Positions 26,846 through 38,022 of a stretch of DNA of 64,000 nt are shown in pieces. How positions within the stretch are numbered: the stretch's first letter is position 1; each line of letters begins with the position of its first letter. The notes beneath the pieces are model-generated. The model was not told where the DNA came from and did no database searches. It saw only the letters and a list, made by a program, of their open reading frames with translations. The stretch comes from Maridesulfovibrio sp. (GTDB lineage Bacteria; Desulfobacterota; Desulfovibrionia; Desulfovibrionales; Desulfovibrionaceae), in assembly GCF_963667685.1 (NCBI RefSeq), contig NZ_OY763930.1, forward strand, positions 2,153,501 through 2,217,500, given 5' to 3'. Both the position numbers and the translations under genes were made by a program.

Positions 26846-28315
26846 CTACAATGCTGTAATTTCTTCCGGTTTGAGAACTCTTTCACCGTCCTCTTCCAGA
26901 TATTTCAAAAATTTTTCACCAACGGTATAGATCGAACCGGCACCCTGAGTGATGAACAAGTCACCGGGCTGTAGAATGTTAGGCAGTTCGTTCTGCATCA
27001 TTTCAAAGTCCGGGTAAAAGCGGACCTTGGTGTCGCTTACCTGCCTGATTCCCTGCGCAAGTGACATTCCGTTTACGCCCGGAATGGGGTCTTCGGATGC
27101 GGGGTAGATTTCAGTCAGCAACAGTTCGTCGGCCTTTTCAAAAGTCTTGCAAAATTCGCCAAACAGGGCCTGAGTGCGGGTGAACCTGTGCGGCTGGAAG
27201 GCTACGACCAGTCTGCGCTGCGGGAAGCAGGACTTGGCTGTTTCAATGGTAGCCTGAATTTCTGCGGGGTGGTGTCCGTAATCATCCACCACGAGAATAC
27301 CTTTGGATTCTCCCTTTTTTTCAAATCTGCGCCCAACCCCCATGAAGTTGGAAAGACCTGCGAGGATAACTTCCGGGTCAAGTCCGGCCTCAAGGGATAC
27401 GCCGATAGCACCAAGCGCATTAAGCACATTATGTTTTCCCGGCTGGGCAAGGGAAACTTCACCGAGCAGTTCTCCGTCAAGGAAGACTTTGAACAGGGAA
27501 CGGACTTCGCAGGAAAGGATTTCGGCGCGCAGTCTGTTGCTCTTATTCAGCCCGTAAGTCATGCAGGGGCGCTTGATGGATGGCAGCAGCCTCTGCACAC
27601 CCGGATCATCACCGCAAACAACGTTCATTCCGTAAAAGGGAATGGAGTTCATAAATTTACGGAAGGATTCGTCAATGGCATCCTGACCGCCGTAAAAATC
27701 AAGGTGGTCCTTATCAACGTTGGTTACAACGGTGATAATGGGTGAGAGGCAGAGGAAAGAGCCATCGGACTCATCCGCTTCGGCAATAAGAAACTGACCG
27801 TCGCCGAGGCGGGCATTACTGCCGAACGTGTTCAACCTGCCGCCGATAATTACAGTGGGGTCCAGCTCTGCTTCAGTGAAAATTGTTGCCAGCAGAGAGG
27901 TTGTTGTGGTCTTGCCGTGTGTTCCGGCTACGGCAATACCTGTGCGCAGACGCATGAGTTCGGCCAGCATTTCCGCGCGGGGAATGATGGGAATACCTAA
28001 CTCGCGTGCTTTGAGCACTTCCGGGTTGTCCTCGGAAATAGCGGTTGATTTAACCACAACATCAGCGTCTGTCACATTGTCCGCGCCATGGCCGATAAAT
28101 ACCTGTGCGCCCATTTTCAGCAGACGCTTAACGGGAGCACCTGCGGCGAGGTCGGAGCCGCTTACGGTGAAGCCCATGTTGATTAGTACTTCGGCAATAC
28201 CGCTCATGCCTGAGCCGCCGATACCGATCATGTGGATGTTGCCAACCCTGCTGCGCATGATTGGACATGCTGTGTCCGTTGCCAGTGGTACACTTGGTCC
28301 TTCTGCTGCGATCAT
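26846..28315 (-). CDS. murC: UDP-N-acetylmuramate--L-alanine ligase
   Basis: 489 residues. The UDP-binding motif is [17 protein letters not shown], the ATP P-loop [10 protein letters not shown], and the Mur-ligase central segments [12 protein letters not shown] and [13 protein letters not shown] are present. The N-terminus has about 28 residues before the Rossmann motif, somewhat longer than usual. MurC adds L-Ala to UDP-MurNAc. The start overlaps the murG stop by 4 bases. Confidence 0.96.
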   Translation of the reverse strand: MIAAEGPSVPLATDTACPIMRSRVGNIHMIGIGGSGMSGIAEVLINMGFTVSGSDLAAGAPVKRLLKMGAQVFIGHGADNVTDADVVVKSTAISEDNPEVLKARELGIPIIPRAEMLAELMRLRTGIAVAGTHGKTTTTSLLATIFTEAELDPTVIIGGRLNTFGSNARLGDGQFLIAEADESDGSFLCLSPIITVVTNVDKDHLDFYGGQDAIDESFRKFMNSIPFYGMNVVCGDDPGVQRLLPSIKRPCMTYGLNKSNRLRAEILSCEVRSLFKVFLDGELLGEVSLAQPGKHNVLNALGAIGVSLEAGLDPEVILAGLSNFMGVGRRFEKKGESKGILVVDDYGHHPAEIQATIETAKSCFPQRRLVVAFQPHRFTRTQALFGEFCKTFEKADELLLTEIYPASEDPIPGVNGMSLAQGIRQVSDTKVRFYPDFEMMQNELPNILQPGDLFITQGAGSIYTVGEKFLKYLEEDGERVLKPEEITAL

Positions 28316-29394
28316 GCTGCACCTCTCACTGTTTTCATTCTAATAATATCTAAAGTGCCTTCCGCAATGGCGGAGGCTGCATCAGTCCGCGCAAATGAAA
28401 GCCCTTTTCTTCCCATGGCTTCCAGTCGGTCCTGATCCTCAATCAGCGCAATAATTTCATCTGCCAGCCTGTTTCCGCCAAGTTCACCCTGCGGAATAAG
28501 TTTTGCCGCACCCAGATCAGCGAGAGCACGTGCATTCCCGGTCTGGTGGTCGTGGGTTGCATGCGGAAACGGGATAAAAATGGCCGGCTTACCCGCAGCC
28601 GCTACTTCAAAAACAGTGGATGCACCAGCACGGCAGACCACAAGGGCGGCCTCGGCATAAGCTTCGCCCATGTTGTGGATGAACGGGGAGACTGCATCGC
28701 CTTCCATTCCGTTATCCATGTACGCCTTGCGTACTTTTTCAAAGTCGGTTTTTCCGGTCTGGTGGCGCAAGCTGATACCAGCACCTTTGAGCCTGGCAAG
28801 TCCGTTTACGATGGCGTCGTTAATGGCTGCCGCTCCCTGGCTCCCGCCGAAAACCAGTACAGCTTTCTGGTTTGCTTTTGTTTCGGAAGCAATGATTTCT
28901 TTGCGGACCGGATTACCCACAACGATAGTTTTAGCTGCGGGGAATGATCCGCTCCTGTCCTCAAATGAGGAGAAAATTTTGTTTACTACCTTCCCAAGAA
29001 TCCTGTTGGTAACACCGGGAACGCTGTTCTGCTCATGGATTGCGGTGGGGATACCAAGCATCCATGCCGCAAGTACCGGACAGAATCCGGCATAACCGCC
29101 AAAACCCAGGACTGCGTCAGGCTTGAAGCCTGCAACTTCCTTAAGTGACATGAGCATCGCACCCACAATCCAGAAAGAGCTGAAAATTTTTTTCAGGCCA
29201 CCGCCCAGAACTCCTTTTGCAGGAAGTCCCTTGAAGTTGATTCCTGCACGCTCGACCATGTCCTTTTCCGGTCCCTTGCCGCCGAGAAATAGAATCTCGC
29301 ATTCCGGAAAGCGTTTTTTTATCTCTTCGGCAACAGCCAGAGCTGGAAAAACATGTCCACCGGTTCCGCCGGTAGTCAGGATTATGCGTTTCAT
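28312..29394 (-). CDS. murG: UDP-GlcNAc:lipid I N-acetylglucosaminyltransferase
   Basis: 360 residues from the ATG at 29394 ([20 protein letters not shown]), which shares one base with the ftsW stop (TGATG) and follows GAGGGGGAAAGTC. The glycine-rich loops [11 protein letters not shown] and [13 protein letters not shown], and the sugar-nucleotide motif [31 protein letters not shown], identify the GT28 enzyme. MurG makes lipid II on the inner face of the membrane. Confidence 0.97.
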   Translation of the reverse strand: MKRIILTTGGTGGHVFPALAVAEEIKKRFPECEILFLGGKGPEKDMVERAGINFKGLPAKGVLGGGLKKIFSSFWIVGAMLMSLKEVAGFKPDAVLGFGGYAGFCPVLAAWMLGIPTAIHEQNSVPGVTNRILGKVVNKIFSSFEDRSGSFPAAKTIVVGNPVRKEIIASETKANQKAVLVFGGSQGAAAINDAIVNGLARLKGAGISLRHQTGKTDFEKVRKAYMDNGMEGDAVSPFIHNMGEAYAEAALVVCRAGASTVFEVAAAGKPAIFIPFPHATHDHQTGNARALADLGAAKLIPQGELGGNRLADEIIALIEDQDRLEAMGRKGLSFARTDAASAIAEGTLDIIRMKTVRGAA

Positions 29395-30509
29395 CAGACT
29401 TTCCCCCTCGATAAGTTGAGGAGAATGCCAATGCAGATGCACGAAATTATTAAGCTCGATCCGCCGTAGCTGACGAAGGGCATGGGTACACCCTTGGGCG
29501 GTACGGTGCCCATGACCACGGCAAGGTTCAGGCAGAAGCCGAGAGCGAGCATAATGGTCAGCCCGTAAGCAGTGAAACGGTCTTGCAGATCTTCCTGTGC
29601 CAGCGCAATTTTAAATCCACGCCAGACCAGAAATCCGATTACAGCGAAAACGGCCAGCACGCCGATGAAACCGAGTTCCTCACCCACAACGGCCATGATG
29701 AAGTCGTTGTGTGCTTCCGGGAGGAAGAAAAGTTTTTGCTTACCGGCGCCGAGGCCCTGTCCGAAAACATTGCCCGATCCGAAAGCATAGAGGGACTGTA
29801 CCAGCTGATAGCCTTCTTCATGAGCGGACTTGAACGGATCAATGAACGCGGTCATTCGTTTGAGTCTATACGGGGAGCTGGTAATGAGCATGTATCCTGC
29901 CCCGGCTGCGAAAACCAGTGAGGTCAGCAGGTAGCTGACTCTGGTTCCGCCGACCAGACTCATGAAAAAGAGAATCATACACAAAAATACCGATCCGCCG
30001 AAGTCCGGTTGCAGCATCAGCAGCAGACAGAGCGCTCCGGTAATGGCGAAAGGCGGCAGGAAACCTACACTGAAAGTTTTTATAAGTTCCTGCTTGCGCG
30101 AGAAAAAATAAGCCAGATAAAGGACCAGCGCCGGTTTACAGAACTCCAGCGGCTGAATGCGTAGCGGACCGAGCATGATCCAGCGCTTTGCTCCGCCTGC
30201 GGCAACAGACAGCGGAGAAAAGTCGCAGAGCAGCAGGAGTACAAATGCCGCCATCAGCCAGACATAGACCATGTTATAGAAAACGGCCTTGGGCAGACGG
30301 GAGCTGATGTACATCATGAAGGTTCCGGCCACGAGAAAAATAGCCTGCTTCTTGAAGAAGAGGTATTTATCGTCAAAGAAACGCTCGGCCATGATTCCGC
30401 TTGCGGAAAGGACCATCATCAGGCCGAAACAGGCCAGCAGGAGTGCTGCGCCTAACAGCCAGTAATCAAAGCGTTCCGGTTTGCCGGAGAGGTCCGTTTT
30501 CTTATTCAA
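29394..30509 (-). CDS. ftsW: Septal peptidoglycan glycosyltransferase FtsW (SEDS)
   Basis: 371 residues with about ten hydrophobic segments. SEDS signatures include [44 protein letters not shown] and [14 protein letters not shown]. FtsW polymerises lipid II into septal glycan together with the FtsI transpeptidase. The start overlaps the murD stop by 4 bases. Confidence 0.96.
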   Translation of the reverse strand: MNKKTDLSGKPERFDYWLLGAALLLACFGLMMVLSASGIMAERFFDDKYLFFKKQAIFLVAGTFMMYISSRLPKAVFYNMVYVWLMAAFVLLLLCDFSPLSVAAGGAKRWIMLGPLRIQPLEFCKPALVLYLAYFFSRKQELIKTFSVGFLPPFAITGALCLLLMLQPDFGGSVFLCMILFFMSLVGGTRVSYLLTSLVFAAGAGYMLITSSPYRLKRMTAFIDPFKSAHEEGYQLVQSLYAFGSGNVFGQGLGAGKQKLFFLPEAHNDFIMAVVGEELGFIGVLAVFAVIGFLVWRGFKIALAQEDLQDRFTAYGLTIMLALGFCLNLAVVMGTVPPKGVPMPFVSYGGSSLIISCICIGILLNLSRGKV

Positions 30510-31810
30510 GAGAGTTCCTCCATGATCCGTTTGAAATCATCGCCTCTAGCCTCATATCCGGAGTAAGCGTCAAAGCTTGCTGTTGCCGGGGAAAGCAGGA
30601 TTGTTTCGCCTGCCTGTGCGTTTGCGAAAAGGGTCTTTACCGCCTTTTCGAGATTTTCGTGCCAGGAAATTTTGAAATCATCTTTCAGGGCCGGTTCGAA
30701 GTGCTCGCGCCCGTCACCAAACAGCCCGACCTCGACAACTTTGCCGTGCATGGCCGGAAGCAGTTCTTTTACATCACCGCCCTTGAAAACGCCGCCCAGC
30801 AGCAGCCTAACCGGACCTTCGAAGCTGTTCAGCGCCGCGCGGACCGCATCGAGGTTTGTACCCTTGGAGTCATCAATGAAACGGACCCCGTTCACAGTAC
30901 CAATATTCTGAATACGGTGTGGTTTGCCTTTGAAGGTTTTCAGCCCGGCTTCAAATTCTTCACGTGTCAGCCCTATTTTTTCCAAAGCCAGCCAAGCCGC
31001 TTCAATGTTCAAACGGTTGTGGTGTCCGGGCAGGTTTGGCTGTTCCGGGAATGTGGAACCGTCAAACCATTTAACTTCTGCGTTGGTGAAACTGGCCGGA
31101 TCGAGTTCGCCTTTCATTTGCGCAGGCAGGATAGCCAGTTCTTCAGCGCTCTGGCGCTCGAAAATTTTGAGCTTGGCCGCAAGGTACTCGTCCATATCCT
31201 CATGGTAATTGAGGTGGTTCGGTGCGATATTGAGCAGAATTGCGGCTTTCGGTCTGAACAAACGGCAGTTCTGTAGCTGAAAGCTTGAAACTTCAAGCAC
31301 CAGCACATCAGCCTTTCTGTCTTCATATATGAATTCGGAAAGGGGAGTACCGTAGTTGGCTCCGGCAAAAGGTTCACGTCCCGACTCTCTCAGGATGTGC
31401 TCGATAAGCGCTGTGGTCGTTGTTTTGCCGTTGGTTCCGGTAATGGCGATCTTCGGCTCGTTGGCGAACCATGAAGCCATTTCGAGTTCGGAGATGATTG
31501 CCCGTTCCGGCAAGTTGCCGATAAACGGAGCGATCTTTCGGGCCGGGATTCCGGGGCTGGCGATAATCACGTCGGCTCCTGCGAACTGTTCTTCACAGAA
31601 AGGTCCGGTCATGAGTTCAGCATCCGGGCCCAGACCAGCGAGGATGTCAGTGCTGAGGTCTTCGTTGCTGTCCACAATGCGCACGGTGGCCTTAAGCTTG
31701 TGCAGCAGTTTTGCTGCAGCAAGACCTGAACGTCCGGCTCCGGCAACAACTGCCAGTCTTCCGGTGAACATACGGGTCGATGTGACCTGTTCTACAAATG
31801 CGCTGTCCAT
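30506..31810 (-). CDS. murD: UDP-N-acetylmuramoylalanine--D-glutamate ligase
   Basis: 434 residues. The N-terminal Rossmann part is AVVAGAGRSGLAAAKLL, the P-loop ITGTNGKTTTTALI, then LVLEVSSFQLQNCRLFRP and the C-terminal FIDDSKGTNLDAV. MurD adds D-glutamate to UDP-MurNAc-L-Ala. It is 7 bases downstream of mraY and overlaps ftsW by 4. Confidence 0.96.
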   Translation of the reverse strand: MDSAFVEQVTSTRMFTGRLAVVAGAGRSGLAAAKLLHKLKATVRIVDSNEDLSTDILAGLGPDAELMTGPFCEEQFAGADVIIASPGIPARKIAPFIGNLPERAIISELEMASWFANEPKIAITGTNGKTTTTALIEHILRESGREPFAGANYGTPLSEFIYEDRKADVLVLEVSSFQLQNCRLFRPKAAILLNIAPNHLNYHEDMDEYLAAKLKIFERQSAEELAILPAQMKGELDPASFTNAEVKWFDGSTFPEQPNLPGHHNRLNIEAAWLALEKIGLTREEFEAGLKTFKGKPHRIQNIGTVNGVRFIDDSKGTNLDAVRAALNSFEGPVRLLLGGVFKGGDVKELLPAMHGKVVEVGLFGDGREHFEPALKDDFKISWHENLEKAVKTLFANAQAGETILLSPATASFDAYSGYEARGDDFKRIMEELS

Positions 31811-31817
31811 AACATCC

Positions 31818-32897
31818 TTACCTGATTTTCAGGGTACTCAGGGCCATGAGGGCCATTAAAATCGAGATGATCCAGAATCTGATTACGATCTTTGATTCGG
31901 GAACTCCCTTGTGTTCAAAATGATGGTGCAGCGGGGCCATGCGGAAAATGCGCTTACCACCGCTGACTTTAAAATAGCTGACCTGCATGATGACCGAGAT
32001 GGTCTCGAAGACAAAAACACCGCCGACTATGATCAGCAGCAGTTCCTGCTTGCAGAGAACGGCAATAAAACCGAGCACGCCGCCGATACTCAGTGAACCT
32101 ACATCGCCCATGAATATTTGTGCCGGGTAAGCGTTGTACCAGAGAAAACCAAGTCCCGCGCCGACCAGTGCGCCGCAGAAAACAGTTACCTCGCCGACTC
32201 CGGGAACATGGGGAACGCTCAGGTAGCTGGACATTCCAACATGACCGGCAATGTAGATAAAAAATGCGTAACAGGTGGCACTGGTAATGGAAGGGCCGAT
32301 GGCCAATCCGTCCAGTCCGTCTGTAAGGTTTACCCCGTTTGACGCCCCGATCATGACCAGTAGTGCGAATGGCAGATATAGCCAGCCGAGGTTCGGGGTG
32401 AAATTTTTAAAAAACGGCACAGCAAGTTCAGTTGAATAAGCAGGCTGCATGATCAACAGTGCCACGGCTGTTCCGGCTACGAGCAACTGTCCGAAAAGCT
32501 TTGCTTTGGGAGAGATGCCCTTATTCTTTTTGCCCTTGATTTTGGTGTAGTCGTCCACGAATCCGACCAGTCCGAATCCGGCGAAAACAAGCATGGTCAG
32601 CCAAACGTATATGTTGGTCAGGTCAGCCCAGAGCATGGTGGAAACCAGCACTCCGAAGCCAAGGAGCAACCCGCCCATAGTCGGTGTCCCCGCCTTACAT
32701 TTGTGCATTTCGCCTACTTCGTCCTGTATGTACTGCCCGCATTTAACTTTTTGCAGCCAGTGCATCATCATGGGGCCGAGCACGATGGTGATAACCAGCG
32801 CTGTGAGCAGGGCGTAGATGGACCTGAAGGTGATGTAACGGAATACGTTAAGCAGTCCCAGCTCGGTGCTTAAGGGGACTAGAAAATGATAAATCAT
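31818..32897 (-). CDS. mraY: Phospho-N-acetylmuramoyl-pentapeptide-transferase
   Basis: 359 residues with about ten membrane helices. The conserved cytoplasmic loops are present: [28 protein letters not shown] and [12 protein letters not shown], followed by [10 protein letters not shown]. MraY transfers phospho-MurNAc-pentapeptide to undecaprenyl phosphate, giving lipid I. The start overlaps the murF stop by 4 bases. Confidence 0.97.
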   Translation of the reverse strand: MIYHFLVPLSTELGLLNVFRYITFRSIYALLTALVITIVLGPMMMHWLQKVKCGQYIQDEVGEMHKCKAGTPTMGGLLLGFGVLVSTMLWADLTNIYVWLTMLVFAGFGLVGFVDDYTKIKGKKNKGISPKAKLFGQLLVAGTAVALLIMQPAYSTELAVPFFKNFTPNLGWLYLPFALLVMIGASNGVNLTDGLDGLAIGPSITSATCYAFFIYIAGHVGMSSYLSVPHVPGVGEVTVFCGALVGAGLGFLWYNAYPAQIFMGDVGSLSIGGVLGFIAVLCKQELLLIIVGGVFVFETISVIMQVSYFKVSGGKRIFRMAPLHHHFEHKGVPESKIVIRFWIISILMALMALSTLKIR

Positions 32898-34285
32898 GCT
32901 TTGTTTCCTCCGGTCTCCCCATTAATGTCGCTGTTCAGAGCGTAGAAGTATTCTTCCATGTGGCAGGACCTCGACCCTTTAAAGAGGACTACCGCGTCGC
33001 TGAGACCCAGTTCATGTATTCCGTTGAGAAATTCATCCGGTTTCTTGACCGGAACCAAGGTGCAACCGTTCGTCTTGGCTGCCACTTCAGCATAATGCTG
33101 ACCGAAATAAAAAGTTGCATTCGGCTTAATCTCGGCGATTTTTTCGCCCAGATCATAATGCGCAGATCCGGCTTCACTGCCCAATTCCAGCATATCGCCA
33201 AGCACAAGTACCAGCGGCTTTTCCCCGGCAATGCGTTTGGCAGTGTCAATAGCCCGGTTCATGGACAGGGGATTGGCGTTGTAGGAGTCGTCAATAAGTA
33301 CCCATTCGCCGTGGGTATGGCAGTGGAAGCGCTGTTTAGGCATTTCAACTGTGGCCAGCCTTTCCGCGATTTCCGTCAACTCCATGCCCAGCTGGTGGGC
33401 TGCGCAGGTCACCGCTGCTGCGTTTTCCGCAAAGTGCTCACCACAGGTGGGAAGCACGACCTCTGTGCTTTCTTCTCCTGCCTTGAGCAGGAAACGTCCC
33501 GAACCGTCAGGCAGGGTATGCAACAGGGTACTGTAATACTCAGCAGTCTCATCTCTGGAGGAAAATGCAACGGGGGTTGTAATTTCGCTGGCTGCGTTCC
33601 AGAGCAGTTCATGGTCCTTGCAGCACAAAGCCTTGCCGCCGGGACGGATGTATTTGAAAAGTGATGCCTTTTGAACAGCCACATTTTCCAGAGAACCCAG
33701 ACCTTCAAGGTGTGCAGGTCCGATGTTGTGGATTATGGCCATATCGGGGCTGGCGATGGGACCCAGTTCTCCCATATCGTGTGGCAGACTGATGCCAAGT
33801 TCCATAACCCAGTATGTTTCCTCTCCGCTTGCTTCAAGCATGGACAGGGGCAGACCCAACTGGTTGTTCATATTCATAAAGTTCTTATGCACAGAATGAG
33901 ACCCGGAAAGTACGTGGGCGAGCATCTCCTTGACCGTTGTTTTTCCGGCGGAACCTGTAACTGCTATCATGCGGGCCTGAGATTTTTCGCGCCAGTACGC
34001 GGCCACCCGGCCAAGAGCCTGTACGGTATCGCGGACCATTATTGCCTGCCTGCCCTCAAGTTCGGGCATGAACTGGGAAACAACAACGGCTGCCGCTCCG
34101 GCATCAAGTGCCGCTTCAGCAAAGTTATGGCCGTCAAAATTCTCGCCCTCAATGCAGAAGAAGACATCGTGTTTATTCACAAGCCTGCTGTCAGTTCGCA
34201 CGGCTGTGATTTCGATGTCTGTCGCACAGGGCAGATCGCTGCTTCCCATGAGCAGTTCTTCGAGTTCACATAAGGTCAGCTTCAA
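32894..34285 (-). CDS. murF: UDP-MurNAc-tripeptide--D-alanyl-D-alanine ligase
   Basis: 463 residues. The P-loop is [14 protein letters not shown], with [29 protein letters not shown] and VLGDMLELG as family signatures. MurF adds the D-Ala-D-Ala dipeptide. No ddl gene lies in the cluster, so the dipeptide ligase must be elsewhere. It overlaps murE and mraY by 4 bases each. Confidence 0.96.
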   Translation of the reverse strand: MKLTLCELEELLMGSSDLPCATDIEITAVRTDSRLVNKHDVFFCIEGENFDGHNFAEAALDAGAAAVVVSQFMPELEGRQAIMVRDTVQALGRVAAYWREKSQARMIAVTGSAGKTTVKEMLAHVLSGSHSVHKNFMNMNNQLGLPLSMLEASGEETYWVMELGISLPHDMGELGPIASPDMAIIHNIGPAHLEGLGSLENVAVQKASLFKYIRPGGKALCCKDHELLWNAASEITTPVAFSSRDETAEYYSTLLHTLPDGSGRFLLKAGEESTEVVLPTCGEHFAENAAAVTCAAHQLGMELTEIAERLATVEMPKQRFHCHTHGEWVLIDDSYNANPLSMNRAIDTAKRIAGEKPLVLVLGDMLELGSEAGSAHYDLGEKIAEIKPNATFYFGQHYAEVAAKTNGCTLVPVKKPDEFLNGIHELGLSDAVVLFKGSRSCHMEEYFYALNSDINGETGGNKA

Positions 34286-35742
34286 CCGTAAATCTCCTTG
34301 ATCGCCTTGGAAACTTCTACGCTGTCGCTGAAGTCCCGTTTTTCTGTACCAATTATCTGATATGTTTCGTGGCCCTTGCCTGCGATGAGCAGAACGTCAT
34401 CCGTAGTCATTTCCGCAACTGCTTTCCTGATGGCTTCAGCGCGGTCAACTTCTTCGATGATATGTCCGCAACCCTTGAGACCGGGGCGCACATCTTCGAT
34501 GATCTGCATTGGGTCTTCAGTCCGCGGGTTGTCCGAAGTAAGCACAGCCACATCGGAATGGCGGCAGGCTGCTTCAGCCATGAGCGGACGCTTGGCCCGG
34601 TCACGGTCTCCACCGCAGCCGAACACGGTGATAACCCTTTTGAAATCAAGATCTTTAAGGGTGCGCAGGACATTATCCAGCGCATCCGGGGTGTGGGCAT
34701 AGTCCACGAAAATATTGAATCCCATATCATTGCGTACACGCTCAAGCCTACCTGGAACACCGGCAAATTCCTTGAAGACATCCATCTGGGCCGGGGTCAG
34801 GCCCATATGCAGTCCGATGGCCTGCGCAGCCAGCAGATTGGAACCGTTAAATTTACCGATCAGATCGGTTTCGATTTCCCATTCATCGCTGCCGAAGGTC
34901 ATTTTCAGCCGCATTCCGTCGCCGGAGCAGGAAATCATTTCACCGCACAGGGACTTATTTCCGGTGGTACAGCTTTTGTCCATACCGTACCCTATTGCCG
35001 GGGTGTAGCATTCCAGCAGCCGTCTGCCATACGGGTCATCGAAGTTAATGATTCCCCGTTTGAGAGCGCTGGGATAGTGCTGAAAGAGCAGGCACTTGGC
35101 CTTGAAGTACTCTTCCATGTCACCGTGGTAATCAAGGTGGTCCTGTGTAACGTTGGTTATTACCGCCGCGTCGAAGGACAATCCACAAACACGGTTCTGG
35201 TGCAAAGCGTGTGAAGACACTTCCATGACTGCCACTTCGACTCCGGCTTTATCCATTTTGGACAGCATTTCATGCAACTGCCAGCAACCGGGAGTCGTCA
35301 GCGGCGCTTCCTGTTCGAAACCGGGCCAGCGGTAACTTACAGTGCCGAGCACGCCTACTTTCATTCCGGCAGAGGAAAGCAGTTGTTCGATCAGATAAGT
35401 AGTGGTTGTCTTACCGTTGGTTCCGGTAATACCTATAAGTTTGATCCTGCTGTCTGCTGTCTTGAAATAAGTCATCGCCAGTTCGCCGAGAGCTTCACGG
35501 GGGGCTGGGTGGATAATCAGCTCGGCTGTCCCGGTATCGATTTCTTTGTCGCAGACGATATAAGCGGCACCGTTCTTCAGTGCCTGTGGTACGAAATCAG
35601 CACCGTCACGAAGAGGACCGGAGATGGCGACAAATACTTCACCCTCTCGGACAACCCGTGAATCCATACGGACCATCAACCCTTCGCCGACTTTGGCGAG
35701 GAGCGCGTCCCATTTAACTTTGTTCAGTACTGTTTCCGACAT
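34282..35742 (-). CDS. murE: UDP-MurNAc-tripeptide synthetase (meso-diaminopimelate ligase)
   Basis: 486 residues. P-loop ITGTNGKTTTTYLIEQ and MEVSSHALHQNRV are present; the substrate-selecting motif is DNPRTEDP, the DNPR form that indicates meso-diaminopimelate and not lysine. So the peptidoglycan is of the usual Gram-negative mDAP type. The gene follows ftsI by 10 bases. Confidence 0.96.
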   Translation of the reverse strand: MSETVLNKVKWDALLAKVGEGLMVRMDSRVVREGEVFVAISGPLRDGADFVPQALKNGAAYIVCDKEIDTGTAELIIHPAPREALGELAMTYFKTADSRIKLIGITGTNGKTTTTYLIEQLLSSAGMKVGVLGTVSYRWPGFEQEAPLTTPGCWQLHEMLSKMDKAGVEVAVMEVSSHALHQNRVCGLSFDAAVITNVTQDHLDYHGDMEEYFKAKCLLFQHYPSALKRGIINFDDPYGRRLLECYTPAIGYGMDKSCTTGNKSLCGEMISCSGDGMRLKMTFGSDEWEIETDLIGKFNGSNLLAAQAIGLHMGLTPAQMDVFKEFAGVPGRLERVRNDMGFNIFVDYAHTPDALDNVLRTLKDLDFKRVITVFGCGGDRDRAKRPLMAEAACRHSDVAVLTSDNPRTEDPMQIIEDVRPGLKGCGHIIEEVDRAEAIRKAVAEMTTDDVLLIAGKGHETYQIIGTEKRDFSDSVEVSKAIKEIYG

Positions 35743-35752
35743 AAATTTTCCT

Positions 35753-37699
35753 TTAAGAAACCCAGAGAACCATTTCTGCTTGTTTATCCTCAGGCCATTT
35801 GTCGCCTGCGGAGGGAACCTGCTTGGTTACGGTCATCCCATTACCTTTCAGTTTGGGGACGAATCCTTTCTGGACCAATATTTCAATTGCCCTGCGAATG
35901 GGCATTCCTTCCAAATTCGGAACTGTGTCACCGGAAACAACAGCCGCGGGCGGGGTAGCCCTGAGCGCCTTCTTAGGCATATCGGTAACTGTTTTTCCCG
36001 CAGCTATAACCGGGGTAGGATTGCGGTGTTCCGGTAGCTTGCCGTAGTAGGCAAGGGTCTGGGTCATAATCTTTTTTACCGCCGGAGCTACAACAGTGCT
36101 GCCGTAATGATCGGGTTTTGGATCGTCAACCATCATGTAGACGATGTAATCCGGGTTGTACCCCGGAACCAGCGCTGCGAAAGATGCAATGTACTCAGTT
36201 CCGTATCCGCCTTTACCCTGTGCTTTCTGCGCGGTTCCGGTTTTACCGGCAACAGTCGTCCCGCTTATACGGGCTCTGCGCCCGGTTCCATCGTCCTGTA
36301 CTACCTCGCGCATCATTGAGAGCACTTTTTCCGCAACGTCAGCACTGAAGATGCGCTTGGGTGCCTCCTCTTCTTTGGAGCGGGGGAATTGCACCAGGTG
36401 GAGCGGTTTTTCAACACCTTTATTGGCCAGGGTAAGGAACGCTTTGGCCATTTGCACTGTAGTGACACCGATACCCTGTCCGAATGATCCAGCGGCAAGG
36501 TCAATGTCATTCCAATTGGCTGCCGGCCTGATCAACCCTTTGCGGTCACCGGGAATCGGCAATCCGGTCTTATGGCCGAAACCAAGGTCGTTGATGAACT
36601 TGTGGTAGTTCTGCACACCCAACTCAAGACCGATCTTGGCGCAGCCGATGTTGCTGGAATAGCGTAGGATTTTGTGTACTGGGAGCCATCCTTCCTTATG
36701 GGTGTCCTTGATATACTTACCGTGGATTTTCCAGCGTCCGTTTTCACAATCAAAGAGCTTTTCCGGGGTGACAACCTTATGCTCAAGTGCCGCAGCCATA
36801 AGGAAGGGTTTGAAGGTTGATCCCGGCTCAACAACGTCGAGAGCCGCACGATTCCTCCATATGTTGGGGGAGCTGGTGCGGAAAATATTCGGGTTGAAGC
36901 GCGGACAGTTGGCCATTGCCAGAATATCGCCGCTGGATACTTCAACAATTATTGCGGACCCCCACTGCCCGTTGTATTTCTTAACTGCTTCAGCCAGAGC
37001 GTTCTCTGTGACTGATTGCAGATGTGAATCAATGGTCAGGTGGATGTCTTTACCGCGTACGTCCATTTCTCGGCCCATGGCATCTAGGTAGAGCCTGCGC
37101 CCGGAAGCGTCGCGTTGTACAACGAACTGGGCCTTGCGTCCTGCAAGACGGTCGTTGAATTCCTTTTCGAGTCCTTCAAGCCCTTTACCGTCAATACCGG
37201 AAAAGCCCAGCAGCTGCCCCGCAAGGTAGTTATTGGGATAAAGCCTGACGTATTCTGTGGTCAGGTATACTCCGGGTAGATCGGCCTGCTTTACCTTTTG
37301 GGCAATACGGTCATTGAGCTGCCGTTTGATCCAGATAAAGTTGGACTTTCTTGATAGTTTTTTTCTCAGTTTAGTTTGTGAAATACCGAGAATCTTTGAA
37401 AGTTTAAGAGCCGTTCCGTTTACATCGGTCACTTTGACAGGACGGATGTATACAGAAGAGGCTTCTACACTGGTAGCCAGCAGATTGCCGTTGCGGTCAT
37501 AAATGGAGCCGCGTTCTCCGCGTTCCAGTTCCGCTGCAAGATGCTGCCGGGAAACCATGCGTGAAAGGTCGGACCCTTTGAACAACTGCAACCATGCAGC
37601 CCTGCCCAGGAGTCCTGTCCATACAAGGGCGAAAAGGACCATGACGAAGAGCAGCTTTGTTCTGCTCGCCTTCAGGCTTTCTTTTTTCCTTTTGGCCAT
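35753..37699 (-). CDS. ftsI: Septal transpeptidase FtsI/PBP3 with C-terminal PASTA domain
   Basis: 648 residues. One N-terminal membrane helix (LLFVMVLFALVWTGLLGRAAW), a PBP dimerisation domain (about 55-230) and the transpeptidase with SxxK in PGSTFKPFLM, SSN in LRYSSNIGC and KTGTAQK. From about 585 a PASTA repeat (VPNLEGMPIRRAIEILVQKG) ends the protein, a SpoVD-like trait not found in E. coli FtsI. GGAG precedes the ATG. Confidence 0.95.
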   Translation of the reverse strand: MAKRKKESLKASRTKLLFVMVLFALVWTGLLGRAAWLQLFKGSDLSRMVSRQHLAAELERGERGSIYDRNGNLLATSVEASSVYIRPVKVTDVNGTALKLSKILGISQTKLRKKLSRKSNFIWIKRQLNDRIAQKVKQADLPGVYLTTEYVRLYPNNYLAGQLLGFSGIDGKGLEGLEKEFNDRLAGRKAQFVVQRDASGRRLYLDAMGREMDVRGKDIHLTIDSHLQSVTENALAEAVKKYNGQWGSAIIVEVSSGDILAMANCPRFNPNIFRTSSPNIWRNRAALDVVEPGSTFKPFLMAAALEHKVVTPEKLFDCENGRWKIHGKYIKDTHKEGWLPVHKILRYSSNIGCAKIGLELGVQNYHKFINDLGFGHKTGLPIPGDRKGLIRPAANWNDIDLAAGSFGQGIGVTTVQMAKAFLTLANKGVEKPLHLVQFPRSKEEEAPKRIFSADVAEKVLSMMREVVQDDGTGRRARISGTTVAGKTGTAQKAQGKGGYGTEYIASFAALVPGYNPDYIVYMMVDDPKPDHYGSTVVAPAVKKIMTQTLAYYGKLPEHRNPTPVIAAGKTVTDMPKKALRATPPAAVVSGDTVPNLEGMPIRRAIEILVQKGFVPKLKGNGMTVTKQVPSAGDKWPEDKQAEMVLWVS

Positions 37700-37725
37700 T
37701 GCTTAGGGCTCCCTGTGTTTTATGC

Positions 37726-38016
37726 CTATGGTTTCGACTTATTCGCGGGCCGTCTTATCTGTCCTTGCGATGCCGGACCGAAACCGTATTGTTTTGCCAG
37801 TTCCCTCAACCTAATTGGAGAGAGAAGATTATTTTTTTCAACTTCCAGCTTTGCAGCCAGAGCTTCCTGTTCATCGAGCCTTTTTTCCATGCGCCTCAGG
37901 TCATATGCCTTGTCGACCCGCTCGATATTCAGCCAGACCGAAACCAGCCCCAGTATCAGTGCCGATCCCATAGTCAGGGCCAGAGCCATGGCTATTCCCT
38001 TGGAATCACCTTTCAT
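37726..38016 (-). CDS. ftsL: FtsL-like cell division protein
   Basis: 96 residues, type II membrane layout: a short cytoplasmic tail, one helix (IAMALALTMGSALILGLVSVWL) and a coiled-coil stretch (AYDLRRMEKRLDEQEALAAKLEVEKNNLLSPIRL). Size, topology and place between rsmH and ftsI match FtsL; sequence conservation in the family is low, so the name rests on context. FtsL works with FtsB and FtsQ to activate FtsWI. Confidence 0.82.
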   Translation of the reverse strand: MKGDSKGIAMALALTMGSALILGLVSVWLNIERVDKAYDLRRMEKRLDEQEALAAKLEVEKNNLLSPIRLRELAKQYGFGPASQGQIRRPANKSKP

Positions 38017-38022
38017 GGCTTC